Shown here: piece after piece, positions 49,659 through 59,623 of the stretch
Layout of the letters: every line of letters begins with the position of its first letter
Position numbering within the stretch: position 1 is the first letter of the stretch
From: JAAZBW01 sp035647855
GTDB taxonomy: Bacteria > Actinomycetota > Actinomycetes > Actinomycetales > Actinomycetaceae
DNA: 64,000 nucleotides
Direction: 5' to 3'
NCBI GenBank assembly: GCA_035647855.1
Contig: DASRMP010000069.1
Coordinates: 1-64,000 of the forward strand
Notes under the pieces: generated by a model
Seen by the model: only the letters and a program-made list of their open reading frames with translations
Told to the model about the DNA's origin: nothing
Database searches by the model: none
Made by a program: the position numbers and the translations under genes

Positions 49659-50732
49659 ATGGATCCGCAGCTCACCGACGGCACGGTCACGCTCTCCCCG
49701 GCGACGGAGGCGGACATCCCCGCAATCACCGAAGCGTGCCAGGACCCTGACATCGCCGAATACACCACGGTGCCGTTGCCGTATACCGAGGACCACGCAC
49801 GCGAGTTCGTCACCAGTATGGCTCCCGGTCAGTGGGAGCGCGGTGGCGCCTCGTGGGCGATCCGCAGGGACGGCGAACTGGTGGGCATGATCGATCTTCA
49901 TGTATCGCACACCACATCGCAGCGCCCCCTGAGCGCAGAGATCGGATTCTGGGTCTCGGCCGCCTCGCGCGGCACCGGAGCGCTCGCCCACGCGATCCCT
50001 CTCGCCCTCGACTTCGGGTTCGGCGAACTCGGCCTGCGCCGCATTTCGTGGTCCGCCGTCGCCGGGAACTGGGCGAGCTGGCGCGCGGTGTGGCGGCACG
50101 GCTTCCGCTGCGAAGGCGCCGAGCGCGCGAGCTTCCCCGATCACCGCGATCCGCGCGCTCCCTGGCGCGACATGTGGACCGCTGCCATCCTCGCAGGCGA
50201 TTCCCGTGAGCCCGCCACACCGTGGAACGGCCCCGTGACGACCGCGGCCGGCACCCACTCCCCTGCCATCCCCTCCGCACGGGACCCGGAAGCCCTCGTC
50301 CGTCAGTTCCATTCGGTGTACCGCCTCCCCGTGGTGACCGGCCCCGCCGACGTCGGCATCGAGCGCGTGCACATGCGCATGGGCCTCATCTCGGAGGAGT
50401 TCGCCGAACTCATGGGCGCCGTCTACGGCGACGACGCCGAACAGGCGGTTCTCGCGACCGTCGCCTCAGCGATCGCCTCGGACGCCGGGACCCGTGACAC
50501 GGTCGGCGCCGCCGACGCCCTCGCCGACCTGATCTACGTCATCTACGGTATGGCGCTGGAGACGGGCATCCCGCTGGACGCCGTTCTCCACGAGGTCCAG
50601 CGGTCGAACATGTCCAAACTCGGTGCCGACGGCGAGCCCATCTACCGCGAGGATGGCAAGGTGCTCAAGGGCCCGGGCTTCTTCGATCCGGACATCGGGG
50701 AGGTGCTGAAACGCACGCGGCTGCGTCCCTGA
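49659..50732 (+). CDS. GNAT acetyltransferase fused to MazG-like pyrophosphohydrolase
   Basis: A 357-residue two-domain protein. Residues about 1-185 form a RimJ/RimL-type GNAT domain (VTLSPATEADIPAITEA at the start, then GFWVSAASRGTGALAHAI for acetyl-CoA binding). After a Thr/Pro/Ala-rich linker, residues about 210-350 form an all-alpha NTP pyrophosphohydrolase of the MazG-like/PRA-PH group: MRMGLISEEFAELMGAV, DALADLIYVIYG with metal-binding acidic residues, and SNMSKLGADGEPIYREDGK. The frame is continuous and no internal start is obvious. Substrates unknown. The fusion is unusual to me. Confidence 0.82.
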   Translation: MDPQLTDGTVTLSPATEADIPAITEACQDPDIAEYTTVPLPYTEDHAREFVTSMAPGQWERGGASWAIRRDGELVGMIDLHVSHTTSQRPLSAEIGFWVSAASRGTGALAHAIPLALDFGFGELGLRRISWSAVAGNWASWRAVWRHGFRCEGAERASFPDHRDPRAPWRDMWTAAILAGDSREPATPWNGPVTTAAGTHSPAIPSARDPEALVRQFHSVYRLPVVTGPADVGIERVHMRMGLISEEFAELMGAVYGDDAEQAVLATVASAIASDAGTRDTVGAADALADLIYVIYGMALETGIPLDAVLHEVQRSNMSKLGADGEPIYREDGKVLKGPGFFDPDIGEVLKRTRLRP

Positions 50733-50750
50733 CGCTCAGCCGTCAGGGAC
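50725..50750. terminator. Shared terminator at convergent gene ends
   Basis: A perfect 10-bp stem GTCCCTGACG (50725-50734) / CGTCAGGGAC (50741-50750) with loop CTCAGC spans the stop codons of the GNAT-MazG gene (plus) and the MATE gene (minus), which are only 3 bp apart. It would serve both strands. Confidence 0.7.
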
Positions 50751-52043
50751 GACCCGACGTGCCCATTGGTCCGTACGCACCCGCCACCGCAAGGTGGCTG
50801 CCCGCGCCGCGAGCCATATCCCGTAGGCGCCCCACAGCCACGGCAGGCCGATGTTCTCCGCCCGTGTCCAGAGCGCGAACGGCACGTACACGGCCGTCGC
50901 AGCCACGGCGGCGAGAGAGAGGTACCGCGCGTCGCCGGCCCCGATGAGGACGCCGTCGTACATGAAGGTGAACGCGCCGAGAGGCAGGATGAGGGCGAGC
51001 ACGGGCAGGGTGGCGCGCAGGACCGCCTGGACTTCGGCGTCGGGAGAGAATGCGGCGGGCACTACGGGGAGGGAGATGACCAGCAGCAGACCGATCAGCG
51101 CGCCGAAACCGGCGCCCCAGAGGAGGACACGGCGGAGGACGCCGCGTGCCGCGGGGACGTCCCCGGCACCAAGACTCAGGCCGACGAGCGCCTGCGCCGC
51201 GATCGCCAGCGCGTCCATCGCGTACGTCGCCGTCATCCACACGGAGTTCGCCGCCTGGTGGGCGGCCAAGGAGACCTCCCCGAACCCGGCGGCACTGTAC
51301 GTGGTGACCACGAGCGCGGTGTGGAGCGCGGCCGAGCGGAGCACGAGCCAGCCACCGGAGCGGGCCGCGCGGAGCACGTCCCCAGGCGCGACCCGGAAGC
51401 CCACTCCTTCGGCGCGGCCCGCACGGAACACCACAACAGCGAACGTGGTTCCGCCGATCCACATCGAGATCGCCGTGCCGAGTGCGGCGCCACCGATTCC
51501 CAGATGGAGTCCGAACACGAACAAGATGTTCAGACCCACGTTCAGGACCGTGATGCCCGCCATGACGTACAGCGGCGTACGGGTGTCCTGCAGTCCGCGG
51601 AGTACTCCCGTGGACGCCATGATCACCAGCTGGGCGGGGACACCCGCCGCCACGACCCTCAGATAGGTGACGCCGTGCCCGGTTGCCGCCTCGCTCGCGC
51701 CGTACAGCGCCAGAACGTCCGGGGCGAGCAGCGCCATCCCGGACGCGAGCACGATGCCGATCAACGCCCCGAGCACCATGCCGTCGATGCCGCACTGCAG
51801 TGCTCCGGCGCGGTCGCCGGCACCGAGACGGCGGGAGACGGTCGAGGTGGTGCCGTACGCGAGGAAGATGGACATCCCCACCACCACGCCCAGCACGTTC
51901 GACGCAATCGTGAGTCCCGCAAGCTCGCTCGTGCCGAGCATCCCTACGATGACGGTGTCCGCGACCACCAGCAACGGCTCGGCCACGAGCGTCGCGAGCG
52001 CGGGCACTGCGAGCGTGAGGATCCGCCGGTCGAGAGACTTCAC
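50736..52043 (-). CDS. MATE family efflux transporter
   Basis: A 435-residue multidrug and toxin extrusion (MATE) transporter of the DinF-like group with about twelve membrane helices in two halves. The N-terminal ILTLAVPALATLVAEPLLVVAD and the repeat LRGLQDTRTPLYV are characteristic. It uses an H+ or Na+ gradient to export organic cations or other small molecules; substrates are unknown. It starts with GTG at 52043. Confidence 0.92.
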   Translation of the reverse strand: MKSLDRRILTLAVPALATLVAEPLLVVADTVIVGMLGTSELAGLTIASNVLGVVVGMSIFLAYGTTSTVSRRLGAGDRAGALQCGIDGMVLGALIGIVLASGMALLAPDVLALYGASEAATGHGVTYLRVVAAGVPAQLVIMASTGVLRGLQDTRTPLYVMAGITVLNVGLNILFVFGLHLGIGGAALGTAISMWIGGTTFAVVVFRAGRAEGVGFRVAPGDVLRAARSGGWLVLRSAALHTALVVTTYSAAGFGEVSLAAHQAANSVWMTATYAMDALAIAAQALVGLSLGAGDVPAARGVLRRVLLWGAGFGALIGLLLVISLPVVPAAFSPDAEVQAVLRATLPVLALILPLGAFTFMYDGVLIGAGDARYLSLAAVAATAVYVPFALWTRAENIGLPWLWGAYGIWLAARAATLRWRVRTDQWARRVVPDG

Positions 52044-52114
52044 CGGGCCATATTAGGGAGAACCGCCGGATGAGCGACATGCGGGGCCGCCGCCGAACAT
52101 ACAGAATTGCGGGC

Positions 52115-54199
52115 ATGCCGGTTTCCAGCAGCAATCCTCTCGCCCAGGTCTCGCAACTGCCGTTCGAACTCCCAGACTTCGCCGCGATCACCTCGGCGCA
52201 CGTGCGCGAGGCTCTCGATGCCGGCATGGCCGAGGAGGAGGCCGAATGGGAGAGGATCGCGACCGACGCGGCGGTCCCTGACGTCGAGAACACGCTCGTC
52301 GCCCTCGAGGTCGCCGGCAGGCTGCTCGATCGCGCAACCACCGTCATGTCCACGCTCGTCAGCTCCGTGGGCGGCGACGAGTGGGACGCCGTCGAGTCCG
52401 ACTTCACGCCGAAACTGTCAGCCCACTCGGACAAGCTCTGGCTCGATGAGCGCATCTACCTCCGGCTCATCTCGCTCGAGCGCGGCCGGGCCATCCTCGG
52501 GCTCGATGAAGAGACGTCCTGGCTGCTCTCCGAGCAGTTGCGCTGGTTCCGTGAGTCAGGCATCCAGCTGGCGCCCGAGGACCGGGAGCGACTCAAGGAG
52601 CTGAATTCCGAGATCGCGATCGCCGAGACCGAGTTCTCGCAGCGCGCCACGAAGGCGATCGAGCACGCCGCCCTCGCACTCGAGGATGACGATCTCGCCG
52701 GCCTCGACGGCGAGACCCGCGCGGCGCTTGCCGCCAACGCGGCCGCCCGCGGCCGTGACGGCCATTTGCTCACGTTCCTCTCCTCGAGTCAGCAGCCCAT
52801 CACGGCGCGGCTGGCCAACCCGGACACACGCCGTCGTGTGCTCGCCGCGTCCCTCGCGCGCGGGAACGGCGACGATGAGGCGACTGACACGCGCGCCGTC
52901 GTCCTGAAGCTCGCCCGGCTGCGCGCGGAGCGGGCGCGCCTCCTCGGACACCCGGACCACGCGACGGCGGTGGCCGCGCAGGGCACGGCGAAGTCGGCGG
53001 ACGATGTCGCCGCGCGGCTCGGCCAACTCGCCGCGCCGGCGGCGCGTAATGCCTCCCGCGAGGCGGAGGAACTCGCCGCTTTGAAGGCCGAGAGAGACGA
53101 TGCCCCGTTCGAGCCATCCGACTGGGTGTTCTACGAGGAACGGCTGCGGTCGCGGAAGTTCACAATCGACGACGACGCCCTGCGCCCGTACCTCGAACTG
53201 CGTTCCGTCATCGAGAACGGCGTGTTCTACGCGGCAACGCGCCTTTACGGCATCACGTTCCACGAGCGGGACGATCTCGCCGCCTACGACCCGGACGTGA
53301 AGGTGTGGGAGGTCCGCGAGGATGACGACACGCCGCTCGGGCTGTTCCTCGGCGACTTCTATGCGCGCAAGGGCAAGCACGGCGGCGCCTGGATGCACAA
53401 CCTGGTGGAGCAGTCCTCGCTGCTCGGCACGCGTCCCGTGATCATGAACAACCTCAACATCACCAAGCCGGCCGCCGACGAGCCGACCCTGCTCGACTGG
53501 GACGAGACGCGCACGTGCTTCCACGAGTTCGGCCACGCCCTCCACGGACTCTTCTCGAACGCCCGCTACCCGAGCCTCGAAGGCACGAGCGTGCCGCGCG
53601 ACTTCGTCGAGTTCCCGAGCCAGGTCAATGAGATGTGGATGGTCAACGAGGAGGTCCTCGCGAACTTCGCGCGCCACCACCAGACCGGAGAAGTGCTGCC
53701 TGCCGAACAGCTGGAGAAGCTTCTGGCAATGGGGACGTTCGGGCAGGGATTCGCCACGTCCGAGTACCTCCAGGCGACTCTGCTCGACCAGGCGTGGCAC
53801 AGGCTGGCGCCGGAAGATGTGCCGCGCGTGCCCGAGGACGTGGCCGCGTTCGAGGAGCGCGCCCTCCAGGAAGCTGGGCTCGCGAACGAGTTCGTGCCGC
53901 CGCGCTACGGCACCACCTACTTCAGCCACGCGTTCGCGGGCGGCTACGACGCGAACTACTACTCCTACATCTGGTCAGAAGTCCTTGACGCGGACACGGT
54001 CGAATGGTTCAAGAACGAGGGCGCCCGCACACCCGACGACGGCGAGTCCGACGGCGGCCTGAATCGCGGTGCGGGACAGCACTTCCGCGATGAGTTGCTC
54101 TCGCGCGGGAACACCCGGGATCCGCTCGAATCGTTCCGCGAGTTCCGGGGGCGCGACGCCGAGATCGGGCCGCTCCTGGTGCGCCGCGGACTGGAGTGA
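52115..54199 (+). CDS. M3 family metallopeptidase (peptidyl-dipeptidase Dcp-like)
   Basis: A 694-residue zinc peptidase of the thimet oligopeptidase family. The zinc motif is CFHEFGHALHGL, the third ligand lies about 25-30 residues later in FVEFPSQVNEMW, and the substrate-side YFSHAFAGGYDANYYSY is present. Length matches Dcp. It degrades short peptides in the cytoplasm. I prefer ATG 52115 (MPVSSSNPL); ATG 52070 would add 15 basic residues without similarity. It is divergent from the MATE gene. Confidence 0.93.
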   Translation: MPVSSSNPLAQVSQLPFELPDFAAITSAHVREALDAGMAEEEAEWERIATDAAVPDVENTLVALEVAGRLLDRATTVMSTLVSSVGGDEWDAVESDFTPKLSAHSDKLWLDERIYLRLISLERGRAILGLDEETSWLLSEQLRWFRESGIQLAPEDRERLKELNSEIAIAETEFSQRATKAIEHAALALEDDDLAGLDGETRAALAANAAARGRDGHLLTFLSSSQQPITARLANPDTRRRVLAASLARGNGDDEATDTRAVVLKLARLRAERARLLGHPDHATAVAAQGTAKSADDVAARLGQLAAPAARNASREAEELAALKAERDDAPFEPSDWVFYEERLRSRKFTIDDDALRPYLELRSVIENGVFYAATRLYGITFHERDDLAAYDPDVKVWEVREDDDTPLGLFLGDFYARKGKHGGAWMHNLVEQSSLLGTRPVIMNNLNITKPAADEPTLLDWDETRTCFHEFGHALHGLFSNARYPSLEGTSVPRDFVEFPSQVNEMWMVNEEVLANFARHHQTGEVLPAEQLEKLLAMGTFGQGFATSEYLQATLLDQAWHRLAPEDVPRVPEDVAAFEERALQEAGLANEFVPPRYGTTYFSHAFAGGYDANYYSYIWSEVLDADTVEWFKNEGARTPDDGESDGGLNRGAGQHFRDELLSRGNTRDPLESFREFRGRDAEIGPLLVRRGLE

Positions 54200-54200
54200 C

Positions 54201-56168
54201 TCAGATCTGCTGATCGGCAGGAGCCTCGAACTGGGCGCGGTACAGACGTGCGTAGGCTCCGTCTCTGGCGAGGAGTCCTTCGTGGGTTCCCTGCTCGACC
54301 ACGTCGCCGTGTTCCATGACCATGATGAGGTCGGCGTCGCGGATCGTGGAAAGCCGGTGCGCGATGATGAAGGCGGTCCTCCCCTTCCGGAGTTTGGCCA
54401 TCGCTTGTTGCACCAGCAACTCGGTGCGCGTGTCCACGGAGGAAGTTGCCTCGTCGAGGACGAGGATCTGCGGGTCCGAGAGGAAGGCGCGTGCGATGGT
54501 GAGCAGCTGCTTCTCCCCCGCGGAGAGCGAATCGTCCGTCACGATCGTGTTGTAGCCCTTGGGCAGAGTGCGCACGTGGTGGTCCAGGTTGGTGGCACGT
54601 GCAGCCGCCTCGATCTCCTCCACGGTCGCATCGGGCTTGGCGAAGGCGATGTTCGCCGCGATCGTATCCTCGATCAGCCAGGTGTCCTGAAGCACCATGC
54701 CCATGCGGTCGCGCAGTTCGTCCCGCGGGACGGTGGAGATGTCGACGCCGTCAACGAGGATGCGTCCGGAGTCCACCTCGTTGAAACGCATCAGCAGGTT
54801 CACGAGCGTGGTCTTGCCCGCCCCGGTCGGCCCGACGATCGCGACGGTCTGGCCGGGAGCCGCGTGGAGCGAGAGGTTCGTGATGACCGGGATGCCCGGA
54901 ATATAGGAGAAGCTGACGTTCTCGAAACGGACATCCTCCACCTCGGCGGGCAACGCGCCGGTGGCGACATCTTCGCTCTCCTCAGGCGCGTCCAGCAGTT
55001 CGAACACTCGCTCCGCGGAGGCGCCCCCGGACTGGACCAGGTTGGCCATTGACGCGAGTTGGGTGAGCGGCTGGTTGAACTGGCGGGAGTACTGGATGAA
55101 CGCCTGCACGCTGCCGAGCGAGATCGTGCCGGAGAGCACCCAGAGGCCTCCCACGACGGCGATCGCCACGTAGCTGATGTTCGAAAGAACCGTCATCGAC
55201 GGCATCATGAGGCCCGAGAGGAACTGCGCACGGAAGGAGGAGTCGTAGAGTTCCTCGTTCTCCTCGGCGAACCTCTCGCCGAACTGGTCCTGAGCGCCGA
55301 ACGCGGTCACGACGTCGTGTCCCGTGAACGCTTCCTCGACGACGCCCGTGACCTTGCCCGTCGACCGCCACTGGCGGACGAACTGCGGCTGACTCTTCCT
55401 CATGAGGATGGTGACGATGACCCACGCGAGAGGGACGATGATAAGCGCGATGATCGAGAGTGCCGGGGAGATCCAGATCATCATGCCGAGCACGCCGACC
55501 ACGGTAAGCAGGGACGTCACCACCTGGGAGAGAGTCTGCTGCAGGACTTGGGTGACGTTGTCGATGTCGTTCGTGAGGCGTGAGAGCGTGTCTCCGCGGC
55601 TTCCGCCTTCGAGCACGCTCAACGGAACCCGGTCGATCTTGGCCTGGACCGTCTCGCGGAGTTCGTAGCCGACGCGCTGGATCACCCTGGTCAGAATCCG
55701 CGCGGAGATCAGGTTCGCGAGCGCCGCCAGCAGGTAGACGGCGAGCACGATGAGTATGGTCTGGCCGAGGGCGCCGAAGTCGATGCCCTGACCCGGAACG
55801 AAGTCCATGCCGGCGACCATGTCCGCGATGTCCCGCATTCCAGAGGCGCGCAGGAGGTCGATGGCCTCCGCAGCCGTGGTGCCGGGCGGCATCGTCTCGC
55901 CGATCATCTTGCCGACCACGCCCCGGAAGATGATGTCCGTGGCGTTGCCGAGGAGTTTCGGGCCGAGAACGTTGAAACCGACTCCGAAAGCTGCCAGCCC
56001 CACCACGATGATCATCGCGACGCGATGGTGGCGCAACTGGCGGAGCAGCCGTTTCACGGTCCCGCGCAGGTCCTGCACGCGCGCGGTCGGATCCAACCCG
56101 CCTCCGCCGCGCCCGCCTCCGCCGCGCCCGCCGCCGCCGGGACCGCCGCCACGTGGACCGCCGCTCAT
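54201..56168 (-). CDS. ABC exporter subunit 2 (canonical Walker B)
   Basis: A 655-residue membrane-NBD half-transporter. The N-terminus has a Gly/Arg-rich low-complexity stretch (GGGRGGGG repeats, about residues 3-24), then six membrane helices with a longer loop between helices 1 and 2, then an NBD with Walker A GPTGAGKTT, signature LSAGEKQ (non-canonical), Walker B ILVLDEATSSVD and switch His in IAHRLSTI. It pairs with the upstream subunit as a heterodimer. ATG 56168 overlaps the partner stop by 4 bp. Substrate unknown; similar pairs export drugs or lipids. Confidence 0.93.
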   Translation of the reverse strand: MSGGPRGGGPGGGGRGGGGRGGGGLDPTARVQDLRGTVKRLLRQLRHHRVAMIIVVGLAAFGVGFNVLGPKLLGNATDIIFRGVVGKMIGETMPPGTTAAEAIDLLRASGMRDIADMVAGMDFVPGQGIDFGALGQTILIVLAVYLLAALANLISARILTRVIQRVGYELRETVQAKIDRVPLSVLEGGSRGDTLSRLTNDIDNVTQVLQQTLSQVVTSLLTVVGVLGMMIWISPALSIIALIIVPLAWVIVTILMRKSQPQFVRQWRSTGKVTGVVEEAFTGHDVVTAFGAQDQFGERFAEENEELYDSSFRAQFLSGLMMPSMTVLSNISYVAIAVVGGLWVLSGTISLGSVQAFIQYSRQFNQPLTQLASMANLVQSGGASAERVFELLDAPEESEDVATGALPAEVEDVRFENVSFSYIPGIPVITNLSLHAAPGQTVAIVGPTGAGKTTLVNLLMRFNEVDSGRILVDGVDISTVPRDELRDRMGMVLQDTWLIEDTIAANIAFAKPDATVEEIEAAARATNLDHHVRTLPKGYNTIVTDDSLSAGEKQLLTIARAFLSDPQILVLDEATSSVDTRTELLVQQAMAKLRKGRTAFIIAHRLSTIRDADLIMVMEHGDVVEQGTHEGLLARDGAYARLYRAQFEAPADQQI

Positions 56169-57898
56169 GCCGCCTCCTCCGCGGAGATCTGTGAGAGCAC
56201 GATCTCCCGGTAGGTCTCGCTCGTCGCCATGAGTTCGGAGTGGGTGCCGATACCGACGATCTGGCCGTCGTCGAGAACGATGATCTGGTCCGCACGCCGG
56301 ATCGTCGCGACGCGCTGCGCGATGATCATGACGCTGCGGCCTCCGAGGTAGCGCGGGAGGGCCGCCCGCAGACGGGCGTCCGTGGCGTAGTCGAGCGCCG
56401 AGAACGAGTCGTCGAAGACAGTGAGATCGGCCTTCCGCACGAGCGCGCGGGCGATTGTCAGTCGCTGACGTTGACCGCCGGAGAAGTTCTTTCCTCCCTG
56501 CTCCACCGGCGCTTCGAGTCCCTCCTCCAGTTCCCGAACGAACTCGCTCGCCTGCGCGGTTTCCAGTGCAGCCCAGAGTTCCTCGTCCGTGGCGTCGGTC
56601 TTCGCGACCCTGAGGTTCGAGGCGATCGTCCCGGAGAACAGGAACGCGCGCTGCGGCACGAGGGCGAACCTGGCGCGCAGTTCGTCCAAGGACACCTCTC
56701 GCAGATCGACATCTCCCCAGCGGATCGCACCGCTCGCGATGTCGAGGATGCGCGGCAGCAGGTTGATGAGTGTGGTCTTGCCGGAGCCCGTGGAGCCGAT
56801 CACCGCCGTCGTGGAACCGGCCGGCACTGTGAATGACACGGACTTCAGGACATCGGCCTCGGCGCCGGTGTAGCGAACGGTGACGCCGTCGAACGTGAGG
56901 TCCGCGACCCCGTCGGGCATCGGGACGGAATCGGCGGGCGAGACTATGGACGGGGCGGTCTCCAGAACCTCGCTCACGCGCTTGGCGCACACCTCGGCGC
57001 GCGGCACGACCATGAACATCATCACCGTCATCATCACGCTCATGAAGATCTGCATGAGGTAGTTGAGAAACGCCACCAGCGAGCCGACCATCATCTCGCC
57101 GGAGTCGATCCGGAAGCCTCCGAACCAGATGACGCCCGTCTGGGCGGCCATGACGATGAACATCACGGACGGGAACAGGAACGCCATCCACATGCCCACC
57201 TTCGTGGCCACGTCCCGCAGGTCCTCGTTCGCCACGCGGAACCGCTCACGCTCGGCGTCCTGCCGGACGAACGCGCGAATCACTCGCGCGCCCGTGAGCT
57301 GCTCACGCATGACGGTGTTGATGTTGTCGATGCGGGTCTGCTGCTTCGCGAACAGGGGCGCCATGCGGAGCATCGCAACGGTCATGATGGCGGCGAGAAT
57401 AGGGATGATCGCGACGAGCAGCCACGAGAGCACGGCGTCCTGGCGGATCGCCATCACGACCCCTCCCACCATCATCACCGGGGCCTGGATCATGATCATG
57501 AACGTCATGAGGAGCGTCATCTGGATCTGCTGCACATCGTTGGTGGCGCGGGTGATCAGCGAAGGTGGCGTGAAGCGTGTGATCTCGAGCCCGCCGAAGG
57601 ACTGGACGCGGCCGACGACGTCGTGGCGCAGGTCCCGGCCCACCCGCATGGCGGACCTCGAAGCGAGGAATGAGATCGAGATCGCTGCGGCGGCCTGAAC
57701 CGCCGTGATGGCGAGCATGATGCCGCCGCGGCCCCAGATGTAGGGGATATCGCCCTGGACGACGCCGTAGTCAATGATGTCCGCGTTGAGTGTGGGCAGC
57801 GCGAGTGCCGCACCGGCCTGGACGAACTGCAGCAGGACCACCGCGAGTATGGCGCCCCAGTACGGCCTCAGGTAGCGCCGCGAGAGAGATACGAACAT
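56165..57898 (-). CDS. ABC exporter subunit 1 (degenerate Walker B)
   Basis: A 577-residue half-transporter with six membrane helices (about 15-310) and an NBD with Walker A GSTGSGKTT and signature FSGGQRQ. Walker B reads LTVFDDSFSALD: the catalytic Glu is Asp. The switch His is Gln (IAQRVATI). This is the pattern of the degenerate subunit of heterodimeric exporters such as TM287/288 or BmrCD. It precedes and overlaps its partner by 4 bp. The start is ATG 57898. Confidence 0.93.
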   Translation of the reverse strand: MFVSLSRRYLRPYWGAILAVVLLQFVQAGAALALPTLNADIIDYGVVQGDIPYIWGRGGIMLAITAVQAAAAISISFLASRSAMRVGRDLRHDVVGRVQSFGGLEITRFTPPSLITRATNDVQQIQMTLLMTFMIMIQAPVMMVGGVVMAIRQDAVLSWLLVAIIPILAAIMTVAMLRMAPLFAKQQTRIDNINTVMREQLTGARVIRAFVRQDAERERFRVANEDLRDVATKVGMWMAFLFPSVMFIVMAAQTGVIWFGGFRIDSGEMMVGSLVAFLNYLMQIFMSVMMTVMMFMVVPRAEVCAKRVSEVLETAPSIVSPADSVPMPDGVADLTFDGVTVRYTGAEADVLKSVSFTVPAGSTTAVIGSTGSGKTTLINLLPRILDIASGAIRWGDVDLREVSLDELRARFALVPQRAFLFSGTIASNLRVAKTDATDEELWAALETAQASEFVRELEEGLEAPVEQGGKNFSGGQRQRLTIARALVRKADLTVFDDSFSALDYATDARLRAALPRYLGGRSVMIIAQRVATIRRADQIIVLDDGQIVGIGTHSELMATSETYREIVLSQISAEEAA

Positions 57899-58037
57899 GC
57901 GACTCCATTCACGTACTGCCGCCGGAGGGACCGCGAGACGCCCCGACGCCCGACAGCGGAAACAAGACTAACCCCGCCGCCGCGTGCGCGGCTGCGGGGC
58001 CAGCGATATTTCACTCGCGGCGAGCTTGCCGGAGCGG

Positions 58038-58883
58038 CTACTCGATCGACGCCACCGTGTAGGTGGTCGAGATCGTCCGGGACTCGCCCGGGGCGAGCGT
58101 CACGGCGTTCCCTCCGACGTTGGCGGTCTCCACGCACACGAACTCGGGCCAGGCCTCATTCGGGATGTCCGCCATGCCCTTGGTGGTCTCCTCCCACGGG
58201 TTCCACACGACGGTGTTCGCGGAGCCCTCCTTCAGGATGTCGATGCGGCGACCGAGGCTCTCGTCCTGGATCTCGAGCGGGCCGTCGGACTCGTAGACGC
58301 GGTCCGTGCGGTCGGTGAAGGTGACAGGACCCTCCTGGACTGCGGTTCCGCCGGCGACCTTGTCGAGGTACTGCGCGCCGTCGAGCCCGTTCACGGAGAC
58401 GCGTGCGACGTCGGCGACTGCGAAGTACGTGTGGAGGGCCTCTTCCACCTGCATGTCGCTCTCGCCGGTGTTGGCAGTGGTGAGCTCGAGAGCGAGCCGC
58501 TCGCCGACCGTGATGGCCAGGACTGCCGACCAGTGATCGAGGCGGAGTTGCAGTTCGAGCTGCACCTCGCCGTCCGACTCCGAAGCGGACGCGAGTCTCC
58601 ACTCGGTCAGCCGCGCGAGTCCGTGCATGGGTTCCTTGTCGCCCGACGTTCCCTTCCCGAACCACGGCAGGCACAGCGGGATGCCGCCGCGGATCGGGCT
58701 GCCGTCCTCAAAGAACGAGTCGGGCGAGAGCCACAGAACCGGCTCCTGACCGGCGGGAGTCCAGTCCGTGATGTGTGCACCGTAGAGGTAGACGCGCGCA
58801 CGCGCCTTGGAAGTGTCGATGTCGACGACGGGTAGGCCACCCTCGCCCTCGCCGTAGGTCACGCCAATTGGTAGATCGTTCAT
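58038..58883 (-). CDS. Aldose-1-epimerase-like, D-hexose-6-phosphate mutarotase
   Basis: A 281-residue protein of the galactose mutarotase fold, YeaD/hexose-6-phosphate mutarotase group. Catalytic His is in EALHTYFAVAD and catalytic Glu in FVCVETANVG; the segment GGIPLCLPWFG and the following HGLAR are typical. It interconverts alpha and beta anomers of sugar phosphates. I chose ATG 58883 (MNDLPIGVTYG); upstream frame is not conserved. It is divergent from the HAD phosphatase gene. Confidence 0.9.
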   Translation of the reverse strand: MNDLPIGVTYGEGEGGLPVVDIDTSKARARVYLYGAHITDWTPAGQEPVLWLSPDSFFEDGSPIRGGIPLCLPWFGKGTSGDKEPMHGLARLTEWRLASASESDGEVQLELQLRLDHWSAVLAITVGERLALELTTANTGESDMQVEEALHTYFAVADVARVSVNGLDGAQYLDKVAGGTAVQEGPVTFTDRTDRVYESDGPLEIQDESLGRRIDILKEGSANTVVWNPWEETTKGMADIPNEAWPEFVCVETANVGGNAVTLAPGESRTISTTYTVASIE

Positions 58884-58975
58884 GTGACGAGCGTAACAAT
58901 GGTGTCCTGAGGACGTTGGGATTCCGCGCAGAGCGCTATTTCTGGTCCGCGCCCGCGGTTTCGTAGGCTGGCAGC

Positions 58976-59623
58976 ATGGCCACCGCACTTCTCGACCTCG
59001 ACGGGACCCTCATCGACTCCGGTCCTGTGATCTTCAACGCGGCGCGGCACGCGCTCGGCACGCTCGGGCTCCCTGTCCCGGCGGACATGCGCCCGTTCGT
59101 CGGCCCTCCGCTGCCCGACGGCATGCGAAGGGTTCTCGGCGTTCCCGATGACAGAGTCGAGGAGGCCATCTCGATCTACCGGGCGCACCAGTTCGATCAC
59201 CTCGGAGATTCGCCGGTCTACGAGGGAGTCCTCGAGGCGTGCGACGAGCTGCGTGCCCGCGGCTGGGCGCTGGCAGTCGCCACCTCGAAGCGGGAGGACC
59301 TCGCGCGCCGGACGATGGACGTGCTCGGTCTCACGCCCGCTTTCGACGTCATAGCAGGCGGCGACGAGGTCTCATGCGCGAAAGATGTGGTGATCGGGCG
59401 CGCGCTGGACCGCCTCGGGGCGAAGGGCCTGGGCAATCACGGCGGCCCGATCATGGTCGGTGACCGTTACCACGACATCGAAGGTGCCAGGTCGCACGGA
59501 ATCCCAGCGGTCTTCGCCGCCTGGGGCTACGGCACCCGGGCCGAGGGTGCGTACGCCGACGCCGTCGTCGAACTGCCGGCGGATCTGGTGGGGACCCTCG
59601 TCGGGCTCGCGGACGGAAGGTGA
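58976..59623 (+). CDS. HAD phosphatase, Gph-like
   Basis: A 215-residue HAD hydrolase related to phosphoglycolate phosphatase. Nucleophile motif LLDLDGTLIDSG, motif II VATSKRE, motif III Lys in SCAKDVVI and motif IV VGDRYHDIEGA are present, with a C1 helical cap between. The likely job is removal of a phosphate from small metabolites; substrate unknown. It lies 92 bp from the mutarotase gene and is the last clearly housekeeping-like gene before the right-end region. Confidence 0.9.
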   Translation: MATALLDLDGTLIDSGPVIFNAARHALGTLGLPVPADMRPFVGPPLPDGMRRVLGVPDDRVEEAISIYRAHQFDHLGDSPVYEGVLEACDELRARGWALAVATSKREDLARRTMDVLGLTPAFDVIAGGDEVSCAKDVVIGRALDRLGAKGLGNHGGPIMVGDRYHDIEGARSHGIPAVFAAWGYGTRAEGAYADAVVELPADLVGTLVGLADGR

